The notes: generated by a model not told the origin, from the sequence alone. A stretch of DNA of 64,000 nucleotides from Patulibacter sp. (GCF_030655195.1 NZ_JAURWA010000108.1:1-64000); one strand, 5' to 3'. Shown: positions 9,025 through 18,071, counted from the first letter of the stretch. Translations and numbers: made by a program.

Positions 9025-10425
9025 GTGGGCCTGACGGGGGACACCGCCGCCGGCACCGGCCCGGCGGCGGGGACGGGAGCGCGCAGGACCACGCCGGGAA
9101 CGTCGCCGCTCGTCGACCGGCGCCTGCGCGTCGGCTACGGCGTGGGGTCGGTCGGCACCGGGATCGTCGTCACCGTCCCGGGGCTGCTGCTCCTCTACTA
9201 CCTGACCGACGTGCTCGGGGTGGCCGCCGGTCTCGCGGGCGTGCTGCTCGTGCTGCCCAAGGCGTGGGACGTCGTCCTGGCCCCGCTCGTGGGCCGCGCG
9301 CTCGACCGGGGCGAGCGGCGCGCGCGGTGGATGCGGCGCGCGGCGTGGGCGCTGCCCCCGGCGTTCGCGCTGCTGTTCCTCTCCCCCGTCGACGGGACGC
9401 TCGGCGGCCTGTGGGTCGGCGCCTGGTTCGTGGTGCTCGCCACCGCGTTCGCGTTCTTCCAGGTCCCCTACATCGCCCTGCCCGCGCGGATGACCGACGA
9501 CCCCGCCGAGCGCACCCGGACGATGAGCTGGCGCGTGGCGCTCCTGGCCGTCGGGATCCTCGTGTCGGGCGGCCTGGGTCCGGTCCTCGCCGGGGGCGAC
9601 GCGGGCAGCCGCGGCGGCCACGCGCTGATGGGGATCGTCCTGGGCCTCGTGCTCCTCGCGGCGCTCACCGCCTCCGCGCGGGCCACCGCGGGGGTGCCCG
9701 ATCCCCCCGCCCCGGCGGGCACCGCGACCCCGTCCCTGCGGGTCTCGCTCCGCACCGCCTGGGACAGCCCGCCGTTCCGCCTGCTGGCCGTCGTCTACGC
9801 GCTGCAGGCCCTCGCGGTCGCCGTCCTGCTGGCCGGCGCGCCGTACGTCGCGACCTACCGGCTGGACGACCACGGCCTGACGTCGGTCATGTTCGTCGCC
9901 CTGATCGCCCCGTCGCTGGTGGTCGTGCCGCTGTGGCGCCGCGCGGCGGACCGCCGGGGCAAGAGCACCGCGCTGCTCGGCGCCACCGTGCTCTTCCTGG
10001 CCGCCGTCGTCGTCCTGACGCTGGCCGCCCGTGCCGGGGCCGTCGCTCCGACCCTCGTCCTCTGCGGCGTCCTGGGCGCGGCCTACGCGGGACTGCAGCT
10101 CCTGCCGCTGAGCCTGCTGCCGGACGTCACCGTCGCCGAGTCCGAGCGCCTGGGCCGGCCGGTGACCGGGGCGTTCACGGGCGTCTGGGCGGCCGGGGAG
10201 ACCGCCGGTGCGGCGCTGGGCCCCGGCGTCTACGCCCTCGTACTGGCCGCCGCCGGGTTCGCGTCCTCCGACGCCGACGAGCGCGTGGCGCAGTCCGCGA
10301 CGGCCGTCGACGCCGTGCTCCTGGGCTGGACCGCCGGGCCGGTCCTGCTCGGGGCGCTCAGCCTGCTCGTCCTCCTCCGCCTCCACCGCCTCCTGTCCTC
10401 CCCGACCCCGAAGGCCGACCGATGA
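9025..10425 (+). CDS. MFS transporter, sugar:cation symporter-like (GPH/MFS_2)
   Basis: A 466-residue membrane protein with about 12 hydrophobic segments. The early RVGYGVGSVGTG, the D in YYLTDVLGV, KAWDVVLAPLVGRALDR between segments 2 and 3, and the late TGAFTGVWAAGETAG resemble the glycoside-pentoside-hexuronide/MFS_2 group. It starts with GTG three bases after the acylase stop, so the two are probably co-transcribed, and its stop overlaps the next start by four bases. The cargo is unknown; it may import a product of the acylase or a substrate of the following lyase. Confidence 0.8.
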   Translation: MGLTGDTAAGTGPAAGTGARRTTPGTSPLVDRRLRVGYGVGSVGTGIVVTVPGLLLLYYLTDVLGVAAGLAGVLLVLPKAWDVVLAPLVGRALDRGERRARWMRRAAWALPPAFALLFLSPVDGTLGGLWVGAWFVVLATAFAFFQVPYIALPARMTDDPAERTRTMSWRVALLAVGILVSGGLGPVLAGGDAGSRGGHALMGIVLGLVLLAALTASARATAGVPDPPAPAGTATPSLRVSLRTAWDSPPFRLLAVVYALQALAVAVLLAGAPYVATYRLDDHGLTSVMFVALIAPSLVVVPLWRRAADRRGKSTALLGATVLFLAAVVVLTLAARAGAVAPTLVLCGVLGAAYAGLQLLPLSLLPDVTVAESERLGRPVTGAFTGVWAAGETAGAALGPGVYALVLAAAGFASSDADERVAQSATAVDAVLLGWTAGPVLLGALSLLVLLRLHRLLSSPTPKADR

Positions 10426-11855
10426 CGCTCCCCGACTCCGGACGGCCGCCCGCCGACGTCCTCGCCGACCTCCGGGCGTTGCGTGCCGCCGACGCGCCCA
10501 CGGTCGGCGGCCGCACGTGGGCCTACGTCTACGACGCGGGCTCCGCCGAGCACGACGAGCTCACCGCCGCGGCGTTCCTCGAGATGCTGCCCACCAACGC
10601 GCTGGACCCGACGGCGTTCACGAGCACCGCCGCGGTCGAGAACGGCATCGTCGCCGCCACCCGCGAGATCCTCGGCGGCGGTCCGGCGACCGCGGGCATC
10701 GTGACCTCCGGCGGGACGGAGTCGATCCTCCTGGCCGTCAAGTCCGCCCGCGACCTGCGCCCGGACGTCGAGCGGCCCGCGATCGTCGTCCCCGAGACCG
10801 CGCACCCGTCGTTCCGCAAGGCGGCGCACTACCTCGGCCTCGACGTGGTCGAGATCGCCGTCGACGCGGAGACGTTCCGCGCGGACCCGGCGTCGCTCCG
10901 CGACCGCCTCGACGAGCGGGCCGTCCTCGTCGTCGGCTCGGCGCCGTCGTACCCGCACGGGGTGATCGACCCGATCGAGGAGCTCGCGCGGATCGCGTCG
11001 GAGGCCGGCGTCGCGTTCCACGTCGACGCGTGCGTCGGCGGGTTCCTGCTGCCGTTCCAGCGCGAGAACGGCGACCCGGTCCCGCCGTTCGACCTGAGCG
11101 TCCCGGGCGTCACGTCGATCTCCGCCGACGTCCACAAGTACAACTACACGCCGAAGGGCGCGTCGGTCGTCCTCTTCGCCGACGCCGAGCGTCGCCGGGC
11201 CGCGTACTTCGCGTCGGCGCGGTGGGCCGGCTACCCCGTCATCAACCCGACGATCCAGAGCGCCCGCACTGCCGGCGGTCCGGGCGCCGCTTGGGCGTCG
11301 CTCCAGCACCTCGGCCGCGACGGGCTGCGCCGCGTGACCGCCGAGGCCCGCGAGGCCGCGGTGCGGATCGTGGCCGGCGTCGAGACGATCGACGGGATCC
11401 GGGTGCTCGGCACGCCGGAGTCGGTGCTCGTCGCGATCGCCTCCGACGACCCCGCCGTCGACATCCACGTCGTCATCCACGAGGCGCGGACGCGCGGCTT
11501 CGGCGTGCAGACGCAGCTCTCGTACGGGGCGTCCCCCGCGAGCCTGCACCTCTCCGCCGACGCGGGGAGCCTGCCGGTGGTCGACGACCTGCTCGAGGTG
11601 CTGGCCGCCTCCGTCGCCGCCGCCCGGGTGCAGGAGCTCGAGCCGCTGCCGGAGGGCCTGGCCGAGGGCCTGCAGGGCCTCGACCCGTCCTTCGTCACGG
11701 AGGAGGTGCTAGACGGCTTCGCGGCCGCGGCGGGCGTCGACACGGAGGACGCCGGGACGGGCGGCCCCCTCGTCGACCGGATCCTCGACGTGGCCCCGCC
11801 GGCGATCCGGGAGGTCCTCGTCGAGCGCTTCTACGGCCGCCTGTTCCCGGGCTGA
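10422..11855 (+). CDS. PLP-dependent decarboxylase / sphingosine-1-phosphate lyase-like enzyme
   Basis: A 477-residue fold-type I PLP enzyme. TSGGTESILLAVKSARD near residue 95 binds the phosphate, HVDACVGGFLLPF carries the PLP-pairing Asp, and Lys239 in DVHKYNYTPKG is the expected Schiff-base lysine. The HKY-x-Y-x-PKG form is characteristic of the sphingosine-1-phosphate lyase/glutamate decarboxylase-like branch. A C-terminal extension of about 60 residues (EELDGF...PPAIREVLVERFYGRLF type) is helical and of unknown role. ATGA overlap with the upstream MFS gene indicates translational coupling, so transporter and enzyme probably share a substrate. Confidence 0.85.
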   Translation: MTLPDSGRPPADVLADLRALRAADAPTVGGRTWAYVYDAGSAEHDELTAAAFLEMLPTNALDPTAFTSTAAVENGIVAATREILGGGPATAGIVTSGGTESILLAVKSARDLRPDVERPAIVVPETAHPSFRKAAHYLGLDVVEIAVDAETFRADPASLRDRLDERAVLVVGSAPSYPHGVIDPIEELARIASEAGVAFHVDACVGGFLLPFQRENGDPVPPFDLSVPGVTSISADVHKYNYTPKGASVVLFADAERRRAAYFASARWAGYPVINPTIQSARTAGGPGAAWASLQHLGRDGLRRVTAEAREAAVRIVAGVETIDGIRVLGTPESVLVAIASDDPAVDIHVVIHEARTRGFGVQTQLSYGASPASLHLSADAGSLPVVDDLLEVLAASVAAARVQELEPLPEGLAEGLQGLDPSFVTEEVLDGFAAAAGVDTEDAGTGGPLVDRILDVAPPAIREVLVERFYGRLFPG

Positions 11856-11864
11856 GCGGACGGC

Positions 11865-13064
11865 CTAGCGCGCCGCCGCGGGTGCACCGGTCGGGGTGGC
11901 CCCGGCGGCGCGGCTGCCGAGCGCCGCCGGGACGAGGACACCGACGGTCAGCGCCGCGGCGACCCACGGCAGCGCCTCGGGCGACCCGGCGCCGACGACG
12001 GCCCCGCCCAGCAGGCCGCCGATGGCGATGCCGGCGTTGACCCCGGCGACGTTCAGCGTCGCCGCGAACGAGCCGCCGGCGACGATGGCCCGGTCGGTCA
12101 GGATCGGCTGCAGCGCCATCTGCGCCGCGCCCCAGACCGCGACGGCGGCCAGCGCCGGGCCCGGGTGGCCACCCGCCAGGCCGACCGTCACGAGCGCCAG
12201 ACCGACGACGCCCAGCAGCAGCGACGGCGCACGGTGCGCCACCCGGCGCGCGATCGTCGGCGCGAAGGCGTTGCCGACGAGCCCCGCCGCGCCGAACAGG
12301 GCCAGGCCGACCGCCACGCCGGAGCCGCGCACGCCGAGCACCCGCTCGAGGTAGACGCCGAGGTAGGCGAAGAGGACGGCGGCGGCGAGCAGCTGGGCCG
12401 CCGAGGTCGCCAACGGCCGGTGCACGGCGGGTCGGCGGAGGAGCCGCAGCGCCGACCACCCGACGGCGTCCTGCCCCGGCGTCCGCGGGACGACCACGGC
12501 GACCGCGGCGGCGAGCGCCAGCCCGAACACGCCGATGAGGCCGAACGCCGCGCGCCAGCCGAAGACGTCGGCGACGACGGTGCCCGCCGGCGCGGCCAGG
12601 AACATGGCGCTCAGCAGCCCTCCGAAGACCAACGCCACGGCGGTGCTGCGGCGCTCGGGGGCGACGAGCGTCGAGGCGGCGTGCAGCGCCGCACCGAGCG
12701 CGACCGCCTGCGTGGCGGCCGCGACGAGGCGGCCGGCGAGCAGCACCGGCAGCGACGGGGCGGCGACCATCACGACGTGCGCGGCGGCGAAGATCGCCAG
12801 CAGCGTCACGAGGAGCCGCCGCGGCGGCAGGTGGCCGACCGCGACGGAGACGGGCAGCGCCGCCAGCGCGACGCCCGCGGCGTAGAGCGACACGGTGAGC
12901 CCCGCCGCGTCCTCCCCCACGCCCAGGCCACGGGCGATCTCGGGGACCGCGCCGACCCCGACGAACTCGGCGGAGCCGACCGCGAAGGCGACGGCGGCGA
13001 GCAGGAGGATCGGCGGGGACCACACGCCGAGCGGCGGACGTGGGGACGGGGTGTGGAACGACAT
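11865..13064 (-). CDS. MFS drug/metabolite efflux transporter (DHA1, AraJ/CmlR-like)
   Basis: A 399-residue, 12-segment major facilitator. FAVGSAEFVGVGAVPEIA in the first segment, then LYAAGVALAALPVSVAVGHL and RRLLVTLLAIFAAAH, are typical of the AraJ/chloramphenicol-efflux group of proton antiporters. It is divergent from the LysR gene and shares an 81-base spacer holding a perfect LysR box, so it is the likely regulated target. Ends nine bases from the convergent PLP gene. Confidence 0.85.
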   Translation of the reverse strand: MSFHTPSPRPPLGVWSPPILLLAAVAFAVGSAEFVGVGAVPEIARGLGVGEDAAGLTVSLYAAGVALAALPVSVAVGHLPPRRLLVTLLAIFAAAHVVMVAAPSLPVLLAGRLVAAATQAVALGAALHAASTLVAPERRSTAVALVFGGLLSAMFLAAPAGTVVADVFGWRAAFGLIGVFGLALAAAVAVVVPRTPGQDAVGWSALRLLRRPAVHRPLATSAAQLLAAAVLFAYLGVYLERVLGVRGSGVAVGLALFGAAGLVGNAFAPTIARRVAHRAPSLLLGVVGLALVTVGLAGGHPGPALAAVAVWGAAQMALQPILTDRAIVAGGSFAATLNVAGVNAGIAIGGLLGGAVVGAGSPEALPWVAAALTVGVLVPAALGSRAAGATPTGAPAAAR

Positions 13065-13121
13065 GCCCCGAGGCTGTCACCGGCACGCCACAGCCGCAAA
13101 GACTCGCTCGCTCACCCGCCC

Positions 13122-13136
13122 ATAGCCCAGGGCTAT
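13122..13136. promoter_or_regulatory. LysR T-N11-A operator
   Basis: ATAGCCC-A-GGGCTAT is a perfect 15-bp palindrome with T at 13123 and A at 13135, which is exactly the T-N11-A pattern LysR regulators bind. It lies 10 bases before the LysR ATG and 58 bases before the MFS ATG, fitting joint control of both divergent genes. Confidence 0.75.
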
Positions 13137-13145
13137 GATTCGGCC

Positions 13146-14060
13146 ATGACCCTCCGCCAGATGGAGTACGTCGTCGCGATCGCCGACGCCGGATCGGTGA
13201 CGGCCGCCGCAGAGGCGCTGCACGTGGCCCAGCCGTCGCTGTCGCAGCAGCTGCGCACGCTCGAGCGCGAGCTCGGGGTCGAGCTGTTCGTGCGCGGCGG
13301 CCGCGGCCTGGTTCCGACCGCCGCCGGCCGCGGGTTCCTCACCGACGCCCGCGCCGCGCTCGACGCCTCCCGTCGCGCCCGGACCGTCGCGCAGGCCTGC
13401 GGCGGGGCGATCGCGGGCGAGCTGATCGTGGCGGTCGAGCGCTCCCACGCCGTGCTGCAGCTGCCCGCCGCGCTGGGCGTGCTGCGCCGGCTGCACCCGG
13501 CCCTGCGGATCGAGGTCGTCGAGGTCGGGGCGTGCGCCGAGCTCGAACGGGCGGTGCGCACCGGGACGGCGGACGTCGCGGTCGGCGGCCTCCCGGACGC
13601 CTCGGACCTGCAGGTGCACCCGCTCGGCGTGGAGGCGTTCGTCGTCGTCCTGCCCGAGGGCGACGCGCTGCTGGGCTGCGGTGCGCCCGTCCGGCTGCGA
13701 TCGCTCGGGGGCCGCGCCTGGATCAGCCACGGTGCGGGCTGCGTCGAGGAGCGCCTGCTGACCGAGGCGATGCGGCGGGAGGGCGTCGAGGTCGACACCG
13801 TGGCCCGCACCACGCAGGTCGACACGGCCATCCGCCTGGCGACCGCCGGGATCGGCTTCGCGGTCGTCCCGGAGGGGGCGGTCGACGCGACGGCCCGTCC
13901 GCTCGCGCGGCGCCTGGCGCCGACCCTGGAGCGCGCGGTCGCCGTGGCGACGCGCACGCCTCCGGGCCTGGCGGAGTCGGCGCTCGTCGACGCCCTGCTC
14001 GTGGCGGACTGGTCGGCCGCCCCGATCGCCCCGACAGCACCGGCGGCCGTCAGCGCCTGA
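13146..14060 (+). CDS. LysR-family transcriptional regulator
   Basis: A 304-residue regulator. The winged helix-turn-helix occupies residues 1-60 (AGSVTAAAEALHVAQPSLSQQLRTLE), followed by a periplasmic-binding-like effector domain to about residue 295. The ATG at 13146 starts exactly at the canonical MTLRQMEYVVAIAD. It probably represses itself and activates or represses the divergent MFS exporter through the box between them. The effector is unknown. Confidence 0.9.
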   Translation: MTLRQMEYVVAIADAGSVTAAAEALHVAQPSLSQQLRTLERELGVELFVRGGRGLVPTAAGRGFLTDARAALDASRRARTVAQACGGAIAGELIVAVERSHAVLQLPAALGVLRRLHPALRIEVVEVGACAELERAVRTGTADVAVGGLPDASDLQVHPLGVEAFVVVLPEGDALLGCGAPVRLRSLGGRAWISHGAGCVEERLLTEAMRREGVEVDTVARTTQVDTAIRLATAGIGFAVVPEGAVDATARPLARRLAPTLERAVAVATRTPPGLAESALVDALLVADWSAAPIAPTAPAAVSA

Positions 14061-14078
14061 CGGCCACCGGCGTCCGGA

Positions 14079-15029
14079 TCACGTCCCCGGGTTGGCGACC
14101 TCGCCGATGACCTCGTCCGGGAAGCCCGCGTCCTTGCGGAGCTTCGTGACGATCTCGTCGATCTCGCCCATCGCGTAGGCGGGCGCGAAGACGTCGTTCT
14201 GCGCGGGCAGGTCGACGGGCAGCGGCCGCAGGGACGGGTCCTCGTCGACGACCTCGAGCGGCTCGCCCGTCTCGGGGTGGTTGCCGTTGAAGACCGCCGA
14301 CAGCTCGCGGTAGTCGTCCGGCGAGAAGCGGTACAGGCGACGGTGGTCGCCCTTCTCGATGTACGGCTGGGACTCCTTGATCGCGTCGGACGGGACGCGC
14401 GGACCGGGGAACAGCTTGGTCAGGTCCGCGCCGGTGAGGTTCTCGACCGCGCGGGCGTAGGCGACCTGGTGGACGCCGCCGCGGACGAGCAGGTAGCCCG
14501 TCAGCGCGCGGGCGGCCGGGTGGTCGCAGGCCTCGTAGACGCGCAGCTTGCCCGAGCGGGCGCCGGTCTCCAGGAAGTAGTTGTGCGTCAGGTCCGAGAG
14601 CAGGTCGCCGGAGGAGAAGACGTTGTCGCCGGTCCACGGCAGACCGCGGGAGTCCTGCGGCAGCGCACCCTTGCCGCCGTTGACGTAGTGGTGCGGGTTG
14701 CCGGGGATGCCGGGCAGGCCCAGCAGCGGCGACGTCTGGGTGTCGACCTCGTCCTTGATGCTCTTGGAGTCCGTGAGCATCGAGTTGATCGTCGCGGCGA
14801 CGAGCTCGATGTGGCCGAACTCCTCGGCGGCGATGTTCGAGATGAGGTCGAAGAACGGGCGCGCCTTGTTGCGCTCGCGGAAGTTGAACGACTGGAACGT
14901 GTAGTTCAGGAAGGTCGACATCTCGCCGAACTTCCCGCCCATCAGCTCCTGGACGACGGCCGCCTGGGCCGGGTCCGGATCGGTGGGGGGCGGCAGCTCG
15001 GCGAGCCACCGGTCGATGCGCAGGATCAT
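14079..15029 (-). CDS. Manganese (dimanganese) catalase
   Basis: A 316-residue ferritin-like enzyme that disproportionates hydrogen peroxide using two Mn ions. Family features: Glu in ELMGGKFGEMSTFLNYTFQS (about residue 36), the AAEEFGHIELV metal-binding helix (about residue 70), ETGARSGKLRVYEACDHP and the long C-terminal tail ending AYAMGEIDEIVTKLRKDAGFPDE. AAGAGG-like sequence precedes the ATG. It stands alone on the minus strand, convergent with the LysR gene; protection against peroxide is the expected role. Confidence 0.93.
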   Translation of the reverse strand: MILRIDRWLAELPPPTDPDPAQAAVVQELMGGKFGEMSTFLNYTFQSFNFRERNKARPFFDLISNIAAEEFGHIELVAATINSMLTDSKSIKDEVDTQTSPLLGLPGIPGNPHHYVNGGKGALPQDSRGLPWTGDNVFSSGDLLSDLTHNYFLETGARSGKLRVYEACDHPAARALTGYLLVRGGVHQVAYARAVENLTGADLTKLFPGPRVPSDAIKESQPYIEKGDHRRLYRFSPDDYRELSAVFNGNHPETGEPLEVVDEDPSLRPLPVDLPAQNDVFAPAYAMGEIDEIVTKLRKDAGFPDEVIGEVANPGT

Positions 15030-15187
15030 GGGGGGACCTCTTCCTTCGGGTGCGAGGCCCGTCGTCTGCCCCGGAGGTGGGGAGCCTCATGCGCCCCCGG
15101 AAGAACGTCACCCGTGGTTCACGCCCCCGGCGGCGGAGGTCCCGCCGCAGTCCGCGCGCGCGGCCGGAGGCCCCCACCGACGGACCG

Positions 15188-15238
15188 CCCGCCGGGGGCG
15201 ACCCGCCGGGGGCGACCCGCCGGGGGCAGCCCGCCGGG
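15188..15238. repeat. 14-bp tandem repeat, 3.6 copies
   Basis: CCCGCCGGGGGCGA is repeated at 15188, 15202 and (with AG for GA at the end) 15216, with a nine-base partial copy at 15230. It sits in the 233-base spacer between the ferredoxin reductase stop and the catalase start. Each unit can pair CCCGCC with GGCGGG-like sequence of the next, so it may form stacked hairpins and act as a terminator; role unproven. Confidence 0.7.
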
Positions 15239-15262
15239 ACGGCGGGCCCGCGCCCCGACGGC

Positions 15263-16804
15263 CTACCAGCGGCCGGCGAACGCCTGGCCGGCCAGCGCCC
15301 GCAGACGGGCGCGGCGCTGGCGGCCCTCGGGTGTGCCGGGCCGGGCGGCGGGCGCGGGGAGCGACCCGAGCGCGCCGGCGTTCCAATCGTCGATCAGGGC
15401 CGCGACGGTGTCCTGCGAGCAGCCCTTGTTCGTGCCGATGAAGCCCGACGGCCCGCGCTTGATCCACCCGGCGACGTACGTGCCGGGGTGCGGCTCGGCG
15501 GTCGCGGGGTCGACGACCCGGCCGGCGGCGTTGGGCACGACGCCGCGGGCGGCGTCGTAGGGCAGCTCGCCGACGGGCAGCCCGCGGTAGCCGATCGACG
15601 TGACGATCAGCCCGGCGTCGAGCCGCTCGAGCTCGCCCGTGCCGACCAGCACGCCGTGCTCGTCGATCGTCGTGCGCTCGACCTCGAGCGCCTCGACGGC
15701 GCCGTCGCCGACGACCTGCGTCGGGTTGCGCAGGAACCGCAGGGCGATCCGCCGGTCGCCGGGCGCGGCGGGAGGCAGCGACCGCAGCAGGTCCGCCTTG
15801 GCGTGGCCGGGGGCCACGGCGGCCAGCTCGGCGTCGGGCACGTCGAGCGCGACGCCCGGGGTCGAGCGCAGCCCGACGAGCTCGGGCAGCGTGAACGCGG
15901 CGGCCTCGACCCCGCGCCTGGCGACGACGACGACCTCCTCGATCCGGCTCTCCCGCAGCGCCTGCAGCGCGTGCGGGGCGATCTCGCTGTCGACGAGCGC
16001 CTCGGGGTCCTGCGTCAGGACGCGGGCGACGTCGAGGGCGACGTTGCCGTTGCCGATGACGACCGCCCGACGGTGGGACAGGTCCGGCGTCCGCTCGGCG
16101 TGGTCGGGGTGGCCGTTGTACCAGCCGACCAGCTCGGTGGCCGAGAACACGCCGGGCAGCTCGGCGCCCGGGATCTCCAGACGACGGTCCGACGCCGCGC
16201 CGACGGCGTAGATCACGGCGTGGTGGTCCTGCAGCAGACCGTCGTGGGTGACGTCGCGGCCGATCTCCACGCCCAGGTGCAGCGTCAGCCGCTCGTGGGT
16301 GCTGATCCGTTCCATCTGCCGGCTGACCCGGCGGGTGCGCCGGTGGTCGGGCGCCACGCCGGAGCGCACCAGGCCGAACGGCCGGTCGAGCCGCTCGTAG
16401 ACGTCGACGTGGGCGCCGGGGACGGTCAGGAGCTCCTCCGCGGCGTACATCGCCGCCGGGCCGGACCCGACGATCGCGACCCGCAGCGGCTCGCCGCGGT
16501 CCTTGACGACCAGGCGCGGACGCATCGGGGCCATGACCGGACGGGCCTTGGGGACGGCGTAGTAGTCCGCGTTGATCCCGGCGAAGACCCGCTCCTCCTC
16601 CGTCAGCTGCGTGTGCGGCTTGATCGCGTCGACCGGGCACGCGCTGATGCACGCGCCGCAGTCCATGCAGCTCGTCGGGTCGACGTGCAGCATCTCGGCG
16701 AGCTCGAACGCCGGGTCGTCCGGCGAGGGCTGGATGCAGTTGACGGGGCAGGCGAAGACGCACGACCCGTCGCCGACGCAGGACTGCGTGACGACGTGGG
16801 GCAT
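15263..16804 (-). CDS. Ferredoxin-fused ferredoxin-NADP+ reductase (FprB-like)
   Basis: A 513-residue fusion. Residues 1-60 form a bacterial ferredoxin domain with Cys9/15/19/23 and the classic cluster Cys46-x2-Cys49-x2-Cys52-x3-Cys56-Pro. From about residue 107 a FAD-binding motif VAIVGSGPAAMYAAEELL starts the adrenodoxin-reductase-type domain, with the NADP motif VIGNGNVALDVARVL and GWIKRGPSGFIGTNKG near the C-terminus. The layout matches mycobacterial FprB. Its start overlaps the stop of the diiron oxygenase gene by one base (TGATG), so it very probably supplies that enzyme with electrons from NADPH. Confidence 0.92.
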   Translation of the reverse strand: MPHVVTQSCVGDGSCVFACPVNCIQPSPDDPAFELAEMLHVDPTSCMDCGACISACPVDAIKPHTQLTEEERVFAGINADYYAVPKARPVMAPMRPRLVVKDRGEPLRVAIVGSGPAAMYAAEELLTVPGAHVDVYERLDRPFGLVRSGVAPDHRRTRRVSRQMERISTHERLTLHLGVEIGRDVTHDGLLQDHHAVIYAVGAASDRRLEIPGAELPGVFSATELVGWYNGHPDHAERTPDLSHRRAVVIGNGNVALDVARVLTQDPEALVDSEIAPHALQALRESRIEEVVVVARRGVEAAAFTLPELVGLRSTPGVALDVPDAELAAVAPGHAKADLLRSLPPAAPGDRRIALRFLRNPTQVVGDGAVEALEVERTTIDEHGVLVGTGELERLDAGLIVTSIGYRGLPVGELPYDAARGVVPNAAGRVVDPATAEPHPGTYVAGWIKRGPSGFIGTNKGCSQDTVAALIDDWNAGALGSLPAPAARPGTPEGRQRRARLRALAGQAFAGRW

Positions 16805-17802
16805 CAGGCGACCAGCGTGGCCGTGCGGTCCGGCTCGCCGCGGTAGTTGGACGGCTCGCCGTCGATGCCCATGCGCTTCCACATGCGCTTGGCCATCGGC
16901 GTCATCAGCCCGACGTCGGTGCACAGACGGCGCATGTCGCCGAAGTAGGAGGACATGACGCTGCGGGCGTGCGGGCTCTGCCAGAACGCCTGGCGGAAGA
17001 CGTCGTCCGGGATGTCGAAGCGCTTCTTGATCGACTTGGGCGTCGTCATGATCTCGCCGGCGAGCCAGCGCATGATGACCGGGAACGCGACGGCCAGGAG
17101 GTGCTTCTGGATGCGGCCCAGGCGCGGGACGCGCAGCCGCAGGAACTCGTCGGCGAAGGAGATGTGGCGCGCCTCCTCGGCGATGTGGATCTCCATCGTG
17201 CGGAGCATCGCCGGGGGCAGCTCGACGCCCTCGCGCAGCATGGCCTTCTGGTAGTGGTCGATGGGCTCCTCGCCGGCGAGGATGCCGACCATCAGGACCA
17301 CCGGCAGGTAGCCGCCGGCGACGCCGATCAGCGGCGTGGCGGCCTTGAAGAGCGGGCGCATCCCGGGGACGTCCGTGCCGGAGCGGTTGACCAGCTCCTG
17401 GAACATCTGGATGTGGTTGCACTCCTCCGTCATCTCGTGCATGCAGTACCGGAACTCGGCGGACCCGTTGGGCAGGCTCATCGCGTAGTGCATGAGACCG
17501 CGGATCAGGATCGATTCGAACGCGCCGCCGACCTTGATGGCGTTGACCATGCGCCAACGACCGATCTCGATCCGGCGCTCGAGCGGCTGCGCCTGGTACC
17601 ACGCGGTCCCCCCGAGGGGATCGAGCTCCGGCGACAGGACCCACCGCGGGTCGTTCTTGTCGATCTGCATCTCCGGGGAGTCCCAGGCGATGTCCTCGTA
17701 GGGATCGAAGTGCACGTGCACCGAGCCCTCCGAGAGCGTGTGCAGCATCGTCTCGTAGGCCTCGTCGTGACTGCGGTCGCGCGTGGCGGTCGGGGTGCTC
17801 AT
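16804..17802 (-). CDS. AurF-type diiron oxygenase
   Basis: A 332-residue protein of the AurF family (p-aminobenzoate N-oxygenase-like, membrane-free diiron oxygenases). Carboxylate and His ligands are visible in CMHEMTEECNHIQMF (about residue 120) and IHIAEEARHISFADEFL (about residue 205). GGAG lies upstream of the ATG. Translational coupling to the ferredoxin/reductase fusion gives a self-contained oxygenase system. AurF itself makes nitro groups; this homologue's substrate is unknown, and related actinobacterial proteins could hydroxylate lipids or other carbon substrates. Two palindromic operators lie upstream. Confidence 0.85.
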   Translation of the reverse strand: MSTPTATRDRSHDEAYETMLHTLSEGSVHVHFDPYEDIAWDSPEMQIDKNDPRWVLSPELDPLGGTAWYQAQPLERRIEIGRWRMVNAIKVGGAFESILIRGLMHYAMSLPNGSAEFRYCMHEMTEECNHIQMFQELVNRSGTDVPGMRPLFKAATPLIGVAGGYLPVVLMVGILAGEEPIDHYQKAMLREGVELPPAMLRTMEIHIAEEARHISFADEFLRLRVPRLGRIQKHLLAVAFPVIMRWLAGEIMTTPKSIKKRFDIPDDVFRQAFWQSPHARSVMSSYFGDMRRLCTDVGLMTPMAKRMWKRMGIDGEPSNYRGEPDRTATLVA

Positions 17803-17880
17803 CTGCTGCTCCCTGTGCTCGGTGGGGTGGTGCTCGGCCGACCGACCGCGACGTCCGGGGACGGGAGGCGGGCGGGTCGG

Positions 17881-17919
17881 CTACGGATCCGTAGCGTAGC
17901 GCGGACTACGGATGCGTAG
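17881..17919. promoter_or_regulatory. Pair of palindromic operators CTACGGATNCGTAG
   Basis: CTACGGATCCGTAG (17881-17894) is a perfect 14-bp palindrome; CTACGGATGCGTAG (17906-17919) is the same with one change. The copies start 25 bp apart, in the spacer between the divergent diiron oxygenase and flavin-fold oxidase genes. Size and symmetry fit a TetR-type dimer site used in tandem. No regulator gene is adjacent, so it would act in trans. Confidence 0.6.
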
Positions 17920-18071
17920 GGAACGGTGGGAGTGCGGTGGCGCACACGTCGGCGGGCGGCGTTCTACGCTCCTCGTCCCGACCACCGGACACGACGTGCG
18001 GGACCCCCGTCCGACCGTCGCCTGCCGGACGTCCGCCGACGCGGCCACGAGACGACCAGAGGAGCGCCGAG

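Noticed and set aside
5983-10386. Very long minus-strand open frame opposite the acylase and MFS genes
   Set aside because: It is an antisense shadow of GC-biased codons; composition is Arg/Gly/Val-rich low complexity and the plus-strand genes have clear family motifs.
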